Of a stretch of 64,000 nt of DNA, positions 23,571 to 35,578 are shown in pieces. The notes beneath the pieces are model-generated. The model was given only the letters and a program-made list of their open reading frames with translations, was not told the origin of the DNA and ran no database searches. Position 1 is the stretch's first letter; each line of letters opens with the position of its first letter. This DNA comes from Garcia nutans (taxonomy: Eukaryota; Streptophyta; Magnoliopsida; Malpighiales; Euphorbiaceae). The stretch is taken from contig CANTUV010000024.1 in NCBI GenBank assembly GCA_947685225.1, positions 11,240,001-11,304,000 of the forward strand, written 5' to 3'. Position numbers and translations under genes: made by a program.

Positions 23571-25170
23571 ATTAAAGCATAAGAAATAAATCAAAGCATA
23601 ATCATATATACAATTAAATAAAGCAAATAAAAGTTCAATTATAGCTACTGTTTCCATTTAGGGCTCTTTATTTCATGTTTTTAGGGTTTTGGAATTAATG
23701 GAATTTGGCTACTGTGGTTTTAAGAGAATTAAAATAAATTGAGGATTTTATGTTTTAAAGGGTTGGTAAGACTCTTTGATTAACCAAATTAATGTTTGGA
23801 TGGCGAAACCATGAAACTAGGGTTTGAACACTTTAAAATACTTTGATTTGTGATTTATGGCTATTCATTGAGTTAAGGTATTTAAGCTTACTGTGTCTAA
23901 ATATGGTTTTAAAGTTTTAAAGAATTAGGATTTAGAAAAATTAGGATTTAAGTTTTAAGGGGGGTTAGGTTCCATTATTTTGGTTTTTGTAATTAAATTA
24001 GGGTTTTAGGATTTTTAGATTAGGGTTTTAGGTAATGAGTTAAATTTTAGAATTTGAAAATCAATTTGATAATTTTATGAAAGTAAACCAAATGAATTAA
24101 AGTTTTTATAAATAGAAAAGATGTTTTTGGAGCTTTTGGAAATAAACAGAACTCAATTTTGGCTTTTGAAAACTTGGAAAACAAATTTTGGTTTTGGGGT
24201 TTTAAAGAAATAAAACTAATATCTTTAAACATTTTAGGAAATAAAGCAACGATTTAAGGTTTTTTTAAGCTTTAAACAAAGGGAATTAGGGTTCTAGGTT
24301 TTTGAATTAAAAAACACAATTTCATAGTTTTGACTACTGTGAAAAAAAAAATTAATACATACCTCCTTTTGATGGTTCTTCCAAAAATAATTCTTCTTGG
24401 ATGAACAAAAACAAAGGTAGTTGATGCCTTTGATGAATTGTTTGAATTGCTTTTCTGCTCTCTCCAAAAAATCAGCTTGATTAAAGTTTCCTTCACATAT
24501 TCGGTTTCCACTTTTCAATTTTCGTCCCAATTTCCAATTTTCTGCCTCCTCTTTCTCCCTTGTTTAGTCCTTATTTATAGAAGTTTTATATCCTTCATTC
24601 TTAATTATTCATGGCATCTTTATTCATTAAGAAAAGAAAACCGAAACCTAATTGCATTAGGTTTTGAAAAATTTGCGTCGAAAAATTTTCGCTGGTGAAA
24701 AAGAAATTGCTGCGGAAAAACTTCGCTGGCGAAAAAAGCTGCCGCACCTGGCTGCAGCAAAGCACGCGGAACGGGCCCGTAGGCCATTTCGCGCAGCTGA
24801 CTTCTTTTTATTATTATTATTATTATTATTTTATTAATAAAGATTAAATAGTAAAGCAAAAATTATTTAATTAAGATAACACAAAAAATCGGCATTGCAC
24901 GAGCTGTCGGGCTCATGAGCTGTGCTGGCAAAAATGGGTGCAGCGGGCCAATTCGCAGGCAGTGGCATCTGGCTGAGAAATTGGTGTCCCAATTGGGCTG
25001 CCGCGCGACGCTCGCCGATCCGTCCAATTTTTTAATTTTTTATATTTTTATATATATTTTTATTTTTATTAAAAATAACTATGAAAATTATTAGTTATTA
25101 AAATAAATAAAATACCACAAAATTATTTTAGACTATCGGATTTGATTGGGTCAAAAATTAAGGGTCTACA
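23571..25170 (-). repeat. 5' LTR of T4, sense end deleted
   Basis: Starts in mid-LTR (matches 18918 onward) and runs to GGGTCTACA at 25170. TATA at 24571-24581, donor-like motif at 24357-24366, GC-rich block at about 24690-25030, and a (TTA)n microsatellite at 24804-24832. Confidence 0.85.
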
Positions 25171-26379
25171 ATGTGCATAATATAAATTATGTTGATGTAT
25201 CAAAGCAATTGAGTAATGTGTTATGAATGAAAAGAAATGTTGAATAATGTGATGAGATATGTGAAAACATAATGTAATAAATTGATATTGATATAAAAGA
25301 GAAAAATGAGAAAAGTGAGAAAAAGATGATATAATAAGGCAATGTGCCTAGTTTGATTTTGAGAAGATGTGAAATGATTTGAGAATGGAATTGTGAAAGA
25401 AATTGATAATGAGAAATATGACTAAATTATGTGCCTAGTATGCTATTCAATTTTCAGAGTTCTGGATTTGGTGGCATGCCTATGAATTGCTGGGCAGATG
25501 AAAAGACCGGGTCGTAAGCCGGGCCCAGCTGATAAATGTGATGTTTTTGGGGTGAAAAACCCAGGTTGTAAGCCTCAAAAACAAATCCTTGAAGCTAGAC
25601 TGAGTGAAAAGATCGGGTCGTAAGCTAAAATCTAGTTGGATTATCCATGGATATATATATATATATTGCCTACGGGGCTAGACACAAGGTGTCATTATGG
25701 ACCAAAGAAGTAACTCTAAAATTTGAATAGCATATTAGATCCTTTTGGGCCCATGCTTGTCTTTTCTTTAATATGAATTATGAAATCTGATGCAAATGAT
25801 TAATATAATGAGATATAATGTAATGACTTGATATATTCATATGTGTTGTGCATTAGCATCGCATTGATCTATATTGAATCAAAGTTTGTACCACTAAGCT
25901 TTTTGCTTAGCGCAATTGTGGTTCATCGCGCAGGTGACAGGGTAGATCCAGTTGTGCCGGAGAGCTCGTCTAGATCGAGTTGAGTCTAGGCTTGAAACTT
26001 TGAGATCAGAGTTGTTAGTGGACATCAAGATCAGAGATGAACTGCCAGCATGTATATATTTTAGATTTGTGTATTTATATATTGATTTTGATGTATATAG
26101 AAATGTATATTTTGCTTCCGCAATAAAAAATGTTTTGGTTAATCTTTTGGGTAATGAAAATATGTATATATGTATTTTAAAAAGGAATATTTTAACTCTT
26201 ACTTTCTATAATATAAATTAAATGTCTTTAAGTTTATTCAAATTGACTTATGATGATTATATGTTAAAGTTAAAGATTGGTTTGTTTAAAATGGATTGTG
26301 ACATTCCTATATCCTCTATATGTATATCACTTATAGTGTGTATATGTGGTGTATGTATATTGGGTACAGGGGTGTTATA

Positions 26380-27534
26380 ATTGCTTTTGGTATTAGGCTT
26401 ATCCAGCTCGGGTAGCTTACCATTGTCAATTAAATCTTGGATCTCATGTCTTAGATGAGCACATTTATCCATCTCATGCTCTTGCATTTGATGAAATTGA
26501 CAGAAGGCCTCGGCATTGAAGTTTGGTGGCATAGGATTATGTAGCGGTCGAGCAGCCAACGATTGTAACAATCCTTTCTTCTATAGCTTGTGGAAAACCC
26601 AAGATAGAGGTTTTCCCAACTCTGAGAACTGTCTTTTATTTTCTTGACCAGTTGCATTAACATCAATTTCTTTTTGTGTGCTTTGATTACTCGACTGGTA
26701 GTTCCATTTCTCATTCCTTCTTTCCCCTCTCACAATCATCCTAATCTGATCTTACTCATTAGGCCTCTTCTTGAGCAAAGCAGCCTTATTTCTCCATCTC
26801 TTCACATAGTCCACAAAATTCTCATTTGGTCTTTGCCTAATGGTTTCCACATCCATCAAGGTTACTTCTAGCTCGACATTATACCCATATTGCTGAGTTA
26901 AAGCCTTGTACAACATGTCCCAATCTTTTTGAGTACTTTTCTCTAAGGTGTTTAACCAATTTTGGACAATAGGGCCCAATGAGAGCATGAAATACCTCAG
27001 AGTTTGAGCTTTAGTAGCTCAGGCAGATTGCATGGCAGTGATGTACTGCTTCACATGGAGATGAAGATTTCCAGTACCATTGTACCTAGTGAAGGAAGGC
27101 ATCTTGAACTTATAAGGGACCTCCACATCTTCTTCAAATAGTTTTTCGATCTCGGACATCTCTTCGATTTTCAGTTTCTTCTCAAATTTCTTTTCCAAGT
27201 CCACAGACATCTTTTTCAACATCTAAAGTTTCAGTTTTCTCCACAACTAATCTTTCAACAATCTTCGGCTCTTTCTTCTTGTCTTGAGGATCTGGGAAGT
27301 ATTGAGCCCAATCGTCATCATCATCAATGATCACCTTATCATCATGAAAAACCACTTTACCAACTTCAGCCTTCCCCTTGTCCTTTGGCTTCTTGGTGCT
27401 AGCAGATGCTTCGACATTATTTCCTAAAATTACAGTCAATTGGTTCTTCATGGTCTCAGCCAGGGTCTCCTTTAGTTATTCCATTTTATCATTGAGGCAT
27501 CGTCCACCATTCTTTAAATTTGTTCGAGCTCCAT
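26380..27534 (-). pseudogene. gag of T3, main part, broken
   Basis: Gag as in T2, from ATG 27534-27532 to the D1 insertion, continuing at 16735. It is badly decayed. A stop follows MELEQI, a frameshift follows within 20 codons, and another lies near 27200. Stops appear at the Trp/Arg position after TAMQSA (about 27018), after LLKKRPNE (about 26750) and near 26585. About 45 codons after MIVRG are missing (near 26730). The knuckle CQFHQMQEHEMDKC is kept. Not functional. Confidence 0.88.
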
Positions 27535-27559
27535 TGCTTTTGGTGAGAAAATAATCAAG

Positions 27560-27767
27560 GGCCCAAGCCAATTCGTCGCCCGTGATGAAAAATTTTCGTC
27601 ACCGATTCTTCCGTCGCCGATTTATTTATTTATTATTTTTATCCTTTTTAAAATAAATATTGTAAATAATTATTAAAGTAAATATTATTTAATTAAAATG
27701 CCACAAAAATTATTTTAGACTATTTAAAAATATTGGATTAGACTGGGTCAAAAATTAAGGGTTTACA
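27560..27767 (-). repeat. remnant of the T3 5' LTR
   Basis: The last ~208 bp of a T-family LTR, from a GC-rich piece (GCCAATTCGTCGCCCG, TCGTCACCGATTC) to GGGTTTACA. It joins directly to the bases just upstream of the gag ATG, so leader, PBS and most of the LTR are deleted. T5 resumes at 27768; CATAC (27768-27772) would be one TSD copy. Confidence 0.8.
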
Positions 27768-29305
27768 CATACTAAACTCGTGAATTAATTTTGTTTGAAC
27801 AGGAACCATTGCACTTTAGATAGGTACATACATATTACTTAGGCTAAAAGGTATCATTGAGTTTATATGATGTCTATCTCATATGCATGCTTATTTCAAA
27901 CAATCTCCACTAATAGACCATACCTACCAAAAAGAGATCAATAGGTCTTTAACAGGCTTAAAATGGGGTCTACAAGGGACATGGGTTAGATGTAGGCCAT
28001 TTTTAGATTAGAGTTGATGTGACACTGCTGATAAACCTTTACACTACAATTTTCTTGTTGGAACTATATAATGTTGGAGGTTCTATTTTCATCTTCTGGT
28101 CATCACTTTTATCTTTTGACTTTATGAAAATACAAAGCTTGAATGTCCTCCCATCCTCTTGGAAGAAATTTGAATTTAATCAGTACTATCTTGATCTTTA
28201 GACCACCCTTTTTCTTACTCTTTTATTTTTTTCCTTTTTGAATATCAAGTCTAAGTCTTTCAAGATTGTGGTCCTAGAGCTACGTTGGATAAATTAAAAG
28301 ATGGTCTTTCCTTTATGTATTTAAGTTTTTGGTTGGGCTGGATCAATTCAAGTCAATCCTTCCTCATAAACTAAGTGAAAGTCTTTTTCTTGCTTTAGGT
28401 AAAAGAACTCGGTTGGCTTTCTGAAACGCTCTTGTTGGGTTTTATTTTCTTTTTCTCCTTTTTTCTTTTTTTTTCTTTTTTTTCTTTTTCTTTTTCTTTT
28501 TTTATTTTTGTGTTGGGTCCTAGCTCCAAAAGAATTGTCTTATTTGCACCATTCTATGCTTCTTACTATGGATGAGTAGAGTAGAGTGAGTCTACTTCAG
28601 TGAGGATAAATACTTCATTATCTTGACTTTATCTCAATGATGAAATAGATTGGAAATATTAAATCTAGTTCAGGTAAACTTCAACTATCTTTGTGGTCTT
28701 GACTATGCATCTTTTCCTTGATCTTCTTTCCCCTTTACCTCAGTGGTCATCAGATTTGTCAAAAGTGTAACAACAGCTTAGGGTAGGTTATTGGGTCTTT
28801 TAGCCAATAAAAAACAAGCTAAAATGTCATGAAGGCTCAAAAGGACATACTAGGGATTGATATTTAATTGGGTGGATTCTAGTTGTTAGCTTATCAAACA
28901 ATGCCTAGATCATTTCTTCTTTAAATAAATAGAGTTCAATTTTGCCTTGAAAGTTTGTCAAAGCATGTTCTAAGACCAACTAGAATCTAGACACGGGTAA
29001 TTATGTAGGAGCCCTCTCTATGTAAGCATACATAGTTCCATTCTATAGTATAATTCACTCATCTAGTAAAGTCATTCAGACCATGATGCATAGATACCCT
29101 AATTTATGAATACCAAGGTAGACTCATCATTGGTTGAGCACTTTAATGCCAAAAGCCAATAAAAACTATAAATTCAATAAAAGTAATTTATTCAAATGAT
29201 TTTAATTTGAAAAAACATAATTGTTCCAATAAAATACCAAAGAAAACAAAATAAAATGAGCAACATTCAAGCCAAAAAAAGGGGTTTGTTGAATGAAATT
29301 TCTCC
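27768..29305 (-). other. non-coding interior of T5
   Basis: Matches T2 from about 8107 to 9695, more diverged. A short pyrimidine-rich tract is at 28440-28510. The left part of T5 is cut off by the T3 insertion. No gene was recognised. Confidence 0.7.
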
Positions 29306-30684
29306 TTACTTTACATCTTCAATACTCCCATCTTGAAAGGAGGATAATACAAAATCTTCCTCTAATCCTCCTCCTACCATGAAGGTTGCTGGCAGCGGTA
29401 CTCTATTAAACCTAGGCAAAGGATTGTCTTTTGTGCCGGGCTTATCAGGTTTAGGTAACTTTCCACTATCAATCAAATTTTGGATCTCATGCCTCAACCT
29501 CAAACACCTATCCATTTCATGCCCTTGCATTTGATGGAATTGACAGAATGCCTTAGCATCAAAGTTAGGTGGAAGAGGATTAGGCAAAGGTTGAGGAGTC
29601 AAGTGTTGTAACAATCCCTTCTTTTGTAGCTTATTAAGAACCTAAGACAATGGGTTCTCCAATTTGAAAACTTCCTCCTTCCTCTTTGACCAGTTGCGTT
29701 AACATCGATTGCCTTTTGCTTGCTTTGATTACTAGACTGGCAGTTCCCTTTCTCATTCCTTCTTGCCAAAAAATGATTCTTCTCCCTTTCCCACTCTTCA
29801 ATTTGCAAACCAGCTTGCAGAAGGTCTTTGAAATCCCGGATGAGCATATGAGACATTCTTTCACGAAGACTAGGTAACACCCCTCTCATAATCATCCTAA
29901 TATAATCTGATTCATCGAGCCTCTTCTTGAGCAATGCAGCTTTATTTCTCCACCTCTTCATATAGTCAACAAAGTTCTCATTTGGTCTTTGTCTAATGGA
30001 CTCAACTTCCATTAAAGTAACCTCCAATTTAGTATTATACCCATATTGTTGGATGAAGGCCTTGTATAGCAAATCCCAGCTGTTTTGAGTACCATCCTCT
30101 AAGGTGTTGAACCAATTTTAGACAACAGGGTCCAATGAGAGCATGAAGTACTTTAGAGTTTAAGACTTAGTAGGTCGGGCAAAATGCATAGCAGTGATGT
30201 ATTGCTTCACATGGAGATGAGGATTTCCAGTTCCATTAAACTTTGCAAAGAAGAGCATCTTGAACTTGTACGGGACCTCTTCATCTTGTTCAAACAACTT
30301 GTCGAGCTCTGAAATTTCTTTAGTTTTCAGCTTCTTTTCTAACTTCCTTTCCAAATCAGCAATTAGCTTCTCAACATCTGAAGTGTCATTCTTTTCCACG
30401 GTTGATCTTTCAACAACTTTTGGCTCTTTCTTCTGAGGATCTTGAAAATATTGAGCCCAGTCGTCATCACCATCAACGACTACTCTGTCATCATCAAATG
30501 CTACTTCGTCGACCTTAGCCTTCCCTTTGTCCTTCGATTTATTTGTGCTGGCAGATGCCTCAGTAGTATTTACCAAAAGTGCAGCCAGTTGGCTTCTCAT
30601 AGTCTCAGCCAAGTCCTTCTTTAGTTCTTCCATCTTGGCAGTAAGGGTGTTGTCCACCATAATTTGAATCTGTTCGGGATCCAT
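29306..30684 (-). pseudogene. gag of T5, broken
   Basis: Gag of the same family, ATG 30684-30682 (MDPEQIQ) to the stop at 29306. The N-terminus, acidic DDW region and coiled-coil stretch are intact to 30160. Stops replace Gln near 30160 and before NWFNTLED near 30120. The capsid frame is then open from 30072 through RQRPNENFVDYMKRWRNKAA and GLQIEEWEREKNHF, and a frameshift near 29640 moves the knuckle (CQFHQMQGHEMDRC) into the frame 29306-29614. The frame also continues 24 codons upstream of the ATG without a stop (YDNPTYASDVES), a possible N-terminal extension. Confidence 0.9.
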
Positions 30685-31777
30685 TGCTCTTGGTGAGAAG
30701 CTAATTGAGTTACTGTTGGATTCTACATCGCTGGCGTAGGTTGGGTTGTCGTACACTCTTGAACTGCTATACTCCAGGTCTGTGAGCCAGAAAGGATCAA
30801 TGGCATGTTATGTAATACGTGTATGCATGTATGCATGTATGCACAATTAACAAGCAATCAAAGATAATTAGGACATTCCTTCCAACCTTATAACTTCCAC
30901 ACATGAATGAAGAGTCTCTTTTCCTAGGTATATGGTCAACAAAATACCAACATGGGATATTTTGGTCTCGAAAAATTCCCTTGGATGATTTTAACCAATA
31001 ATTATATTTTCAAACATAGAACAATTCATTATAATTCCCATTAATTAGGTTTTAATCCATTGAATCTCAATTAAAATAGCTCTTATGCTATATTGAATTA
31101 AAACTAAATTAAGAGGTTTATCATAAATAGATTTCTTATTTGAAAAAGTAACTAGTGATTCATGCCAAAAACAAGCCCTTGGTTAATAATTATTGGTATA
31201 AGCTAGGCTCACAATTGATTTTTGGTATTTTCATAATTGACCTAAATATTTGTAAGCTCTTTGTAATTTTAGAAGAAATATAAGATAACTTTATTTCAAA
31301 GCCCTTAGGCCATAAGATAGAAAAAGAATTTTGACCCATCTTGAAAGATTTGAAAATTTGAGATTTTAGTCTTTTAAAGGAAAAACTTATTTTTGAGCTT
31401 ACATTATAGGTAGGTCATATTAGAAAAAGAACAAACCAAATAAGCCATGGCTTAAACCAAGATAAATTAATCATAGTCAAACAATAAGCATTTGGGGTAA
31501 AATCTTAAGGAAAATAACTAGGTAAATTACATGAGCTTAAGCCTTTGGGTTGAAAGGTTTTAGGCTCCCATAGCAAGTATATACCAAAAGTTACAAGGCT
31601 ATGAGTGGTTATGCCATGCTCGATCTCCATACCTTGAGTGAAAGTATGGTATCCCTTAATAACATAACATGGGCATCGTAACTCACGCACACAATGCAAT
31701 CTAAATGATGCAATGAATAATATCATAATAAGAAAGAATAAAATAATATAAAGACCAATGGAATCAACTTCTCTTAT
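30685..31777 (-). other. 5' leader of T5
   Basis: Collinear with the T1 and T2 leaders, with the TGTATGCATGTATGCA words at about 30820-30843. No gene. Confidence 0.7.
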
Positions 31778-31793
31778 CCCCAGTGGAGCACCA
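31778..31793 (-). promoter_or_regulatory. primer-binding site of T5, decayed
   Basis: Sense TGGTGCTCCACTGGGG, the tRNA-Arg-type PBS with a short deletion and substitution compared with T1 and T9. It adjoins the LTR end at 31795. Confidence 0.65.
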
Positions 31794-31794
31794 C

Positions 31795-33607
31795 TTTGAG
31801 CGGAGATTTTTTCCCCCACTCCCATGTGGAATGATTCTTGAAACTTTGGCACTGTTAGGCTCGGGGCCTTAAGCCCGAAGAAAATAGAGTCGCCACCTGA
31901 ATAGATCGAGAAAAAGAAAGGGGTGGATGACTTGATTCCTAAGGAATCCCTAACCCCCTATTGGGTTCAGAAAGTTGGATACGTGTGGGGAAGTTGAGAA
32001 TGACCCAGCACTCCCACAATACTCGGTTCATTGGAATCGACCTCCTTTTTAGATCTTAATATTATAAAATTCTTAGTTAATATGATATTATCTATACTAC
32101 ATACAATCATAAAAATAAATAATCACTTTATTAAAACCACCACAAGTTCAAATAAAATAAATGAATAGGCACTCATCCATGGATAGAAATATACCGTTAC
32201 AATCATCCAATGTTTAAGAGAAAACAAATAAAATAGGATACTCACCAATTGGCGAAAATGTATCTTTTACATTGATCCAAAACTTAAAAATAAATTGAAT
32301 TACATGAGAATCAACACATGAGGTACCCATTATATGGAAACATACCTCTTACATATTGAATTTAAAATAATCAACATTAAAATAGTTAATCAAATGAACT
32401 AAACCATTCATAACATTCATAATAATTAATAACAAATCATTGAAATAAATAGAACATTGCTAAATCACTCATCATAAATACATAATAAATTAAATAACTA
32501 AAATTAGGGTTTTGAATTAAGGATAGGGTTTACTAGATATCAAGGATTAGGAATTTTAATTTAGGTTGAATTAAGGTTTATGAAACTAGGGTTTAAGGAT
32601 ATTTGGCAAAAAAGATTGAAGTTTAATACAAACTATTGTGATGAATAAAGTAAACATGAAAATTACTACTAAATTATTTGAATATCTCGTAAATTACTAC
32701 ATGAGATAACAATAATGTCTCTATTATGATTTAAACGAACTAAACATAACAAACTAACCTTCGTTTATTGGCTCCACCGAATTTAAAGAGTTTGAACCAA
32801 GCTTTATTTGATATTTGCTACTGCCTAAATCAATTTACTTCTTCAATTGAACTTTGGCAATTTGGCAATTGCCTTGACACTTCCTTAATTATGATTACTG
32901 ACCCTTTTTGTTTTATTTCATCTTTTTCTTATTGGCTTGCTAATTTTTGTTGTTGCCTTTTTCTTTTAATTATCAGTAATAGACTCTATTGCTCTTTCTC
33001 TAATCTCTGTATGTTAATCATATATTTATAGGAAAACCAACACTTAACCCTAAACCTAAACTCCCTAATCCAAGACTTAAATGAATTAGGAAATCAAATT
33101 GCTTGGTCAAAATTGTTTAGAACTCGGATTTGTCAAATTAAGGGGCTAAAAATCAACATGAGGCCTCACTCATATCGATTTAGGTTGCCCAAATCGATAT
33201 GAGACAACCTCTCATCGATTTGGGAGGCTAAAATCGATATGAGGGAGGCCTCATATCGATTTTGTTTGCCCAAATTGATGTAAGGGAGCCTCATATTGAT
33301 TTTAGGTGCTAAAATTGATATGAGGCCTCCCTCATATCAATTTTGGATGCCCAAATCGATATGATGCATCTTCATATCGATTTTGGATGCCAAAGTCGAT
33401 ATGAGACATGGCTCACATTGATTTGAACCACCCGACTCGAACATATCCAAAATTATTATTAATTTTTCAGTACTATCTTTTGCAATTTTGATATAACCTC
33501 ATACAAATTCAATGCTAAAATTAGGTTTAAGAAATTTAAATTTATAGTGGACCAAGATAAGCTTTTTTTTTTTTTAAATTTAAAATAGTCTAAATTTATG
33601 GGTCTAA
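31795..33607 (-). repeat. 5' LTR of T5
   Basis: The LTR runs from TTTGAGCGGAG (decayed TGTGAGC) to about GGGTCTAAA, 1.8 kb. TATA at 33021-33032; donor-like AAGGTTAGT at 32754-32762. Where the other copies have the GC-rich block it has an array of hairpin repeats (33165-33425). T5 is inserted in the leader of S2. Confidence 0.8.
33165..33425. repeat. hairpin repeat array in T5 LTR
   Basis: Five to six tandem units of about 41-48 bp. Each is an inverted repeat: CTCATATCGATTT, about 10-15 bases, then AAATCGATATGAG. The ATCGAT core recurs about every 20 bp. Some units carry CpG-to-TpG or CpA changes (ATTGAT, ATCAAT). Confidence 0.85.
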
Positions 33608-33742
33608 ACCATTTAAGTAGGGTCTAAGATATGAGTTGAGATTTCCATGAGAATGTGAAATTAAGATAGATGAAGTGGTGGTTTCCATTTTGGATCAATT
33701 TTCATAATTAAGCTTTTGAAATTTTGAGGCTCCGATACTAAT
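33608..33742 (-). mobile_element. S2 leader and PBS (Sirevirus-like copia)
   Basis: Matches 55550-55660 of S1: GGGTCTAAG, GAGATTTCCATGAGA, and GGCTCCGATACTAAT at the LTR. The PBS at 33729-33740 is a decayed copy of the initiator tRNA-Met site (TGGTATCAGAGC in sense). The T5 insertion cuts off the coding part. Confidence 0.8.
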
Positions 33743-34906
33743 TGTTGTCCTAGGATTGCAACCGAGAGGGGGGTGAATTGGTTAATTTGAAGAAGTGATG
33801 GTAAAATGAAATTTTAAAATCAAATAAAGCAAGAAAGGAGTAGAGTATAGAAGAACAAACACAATGAATTTATAGTGGTTCAAATTATCTCAATCCTACA
33901 TCCACTTCCTTAACAACTTGTTACAGTTCCACTAATCTTGAGTTTTTGCAAGCTCAACTCTAACTTGGTGTTTTCACAAGCTCACACCAAACTTTAATAA
34001 GGTTTGAGTAACTTTCTCACAACCCAACAAGAGTTTTCCCAATGCTCACTCTAAAACCTAAGTGTTTACAATGGTGTTTAATGCTCACACCCAACACTCA
34101 AAATAATACAAATAGAAATTTGATATAAAGAAGTGAAAGTTATTATGCTTAGCTATTACAATCATAATTTTTTTTTCAAATAAGAGGTTTCTTTTAGTAT
34201 TTATAGCCATTAGGACTCTAACTAGCCCTTTGAAGTGGTTTCCACTTTTTTTGTTCTTGTTTTCAACTTAAATTGTACCTGAGACACTTTGTGTAGTTTC
34301 CATAACACTAGAGTAGTCACACAATTCAAGTTTTCTTCAATGGCTATTTCCAACGGTAAACTTCAAGTGCCTGACATGATCATATCTACCCAGCCTGCCA
34401 TGTCTTGTGGTAGCATAAATGCTTTGCACAATTGTATAATGCATAGTTATTATTTAATTTGAAATCCTTCTTCCACGTGTCCAATTATATTGTTCCAATA
34501 TGTTTAGTGCTAAAATTTAAATTTGTTGGTGTGATGAGGTAGCACAAATTGAGTTTCTCATCGCACAACTTCACGCTATCTCTTCTATGGTTTGATGGAA
34601 GTTTTGGCCATAGATTGTGCGGTCGCATGAAGTAAAGTGTGGTCTCACATGTAATATCCTCATATATGCCCTAGAAGTTGTGATTATGTTGTTGTTGTTG
34701 TTATATAATTGGATTGAATATATGTGTTAAATTACAAGAGAAAAGAAATAGAGAAAAGAATGTTTATGTATATGTGATTTGGGAAAGAATTTAGGGTTTA
34801 GAGAGAATGGTATATGTTGTGTATATGATGATATATATAACATATAAGTTGGTCAAAATGAAGAGTCAAGGAAAGAAGATATTTATTTTTGTTAAGTGTG
34901 AAGTTA

Positions 34907-34916
34907 CTATAAAAGG
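34907..34916 (+). promoter_or_regulatory. TATA box of D2
   Basis: CTATAAAAGG, followed about 110 bp later by a CT-rich leader and then a conserved splice-donor-like site. This fits a plus-strand Pol II promoter in the LTR. Confidence 0.55.
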
Positions 34917-35578
34917 GCATGTAATGAATGGTAATCAAGACAAATGGTATAAGGGTGTTTAGGTAATTACTCTTGTTGAATCACTTGGTGGAGATTTAAA
35001 GAGGTGATATTTTGTCTTTTCTTCATTTCCTTCTTCTTCTTCTTCTTCTCTTCTCCACGTTGGTTGGCTCCTCCTTAGACAAGAGAGAGCAAAGTGAGAT
35101 TTGTTTAATTCTAACATCAAATTGAAGGGAGAATCAAAGGATTTAATTGAAGATTTGTGGAATTCAACAACTTAGGTAAGTTCTTTCTCTTGATTTTCCT
35201 TTGTTCTTTTGAAATTGTGTTTGGGATTGGTGAGTTGATATGGATGGTTGATTAAGTGTGTTTGTGATGTGTTTTTAAGCATTAAGTTTTGAAGGAAGTG
35301 AATTGTCATTGATTTGGGAAGTGAAGAAGTCTTGGAAAAGGAAGTGTTTAGAAGTGGTGCTTAAGGTAAGTACACACTTGTTTCTCTTGCTAATTGAAGT
35401 TGTTTGAAGGTTTGATTGTTATATGTTGGTGATGAAAATGTTGTGATGAGTATGTAAAATAATTGCTAATAATGTTGATTATGTCCATTTGAATGAGGTT
35501 ATGTTGTGTACAATGTGTTTTAAGTTAACCAAAAGAAGTTTGGCTACATTTAGGGTTTATGTATGAGAAACGTAATTT

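Larger units (their letters stand above)
18227..25170 (-). mobile_element. T4, T-family element without gag
   Basis: Element of 6,944 bp with perfect 5-bp TSD ATGTG (18222-18226 and 25171-25175), inserted in D1. Order left to right: 3' LTR, PPT, two minisatellite arrays, non-coding interior, truncated 5' LTR. Gag, leader, PBS and the sense end of the 5' LTR are lost through a deletion that joins interior sequence (about 23570) straight to the middle of the 5' LTR. It could not prime reverse transcription. Confidence 0.85.
16736..26379 (+). mobile_element. solo LTR D1, split by T4
   Basis: The LTR starts TGTAATATCCC and ends GGTGTTATA (GGTGTTACA decayed), flanked by ATTGC on both sides. Without T4 and its target duplication it is about 2,695 bp. 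It shares with D2 and D3 a GGCATGCC...GGGTCGTAAGCC block (about 25470-25640), a GCCTACGGG...GACCAAAG...AGTAACTC block (25668-25720), an ACTAAGC...GCTTAGCGC...CGCGCAGG block (25890-25935), and two splice-donor-like motifs at 17209-17218 and 18101-18111. Length and ends suggest a gypsy LTR, tentatively Tekay/Del-like. No internal domain is present, so it is a solo LTR left by LTR-LTR recombination. Confidence 0.8.

Noticed and set aside
25952..26221. 89-codon plus-strand ORF in D1 as a host gene
   Set aside because: It lies within the solo LTR, contains low-complexity Tyr/Ile runs and has no counterpart in D2 or D3.
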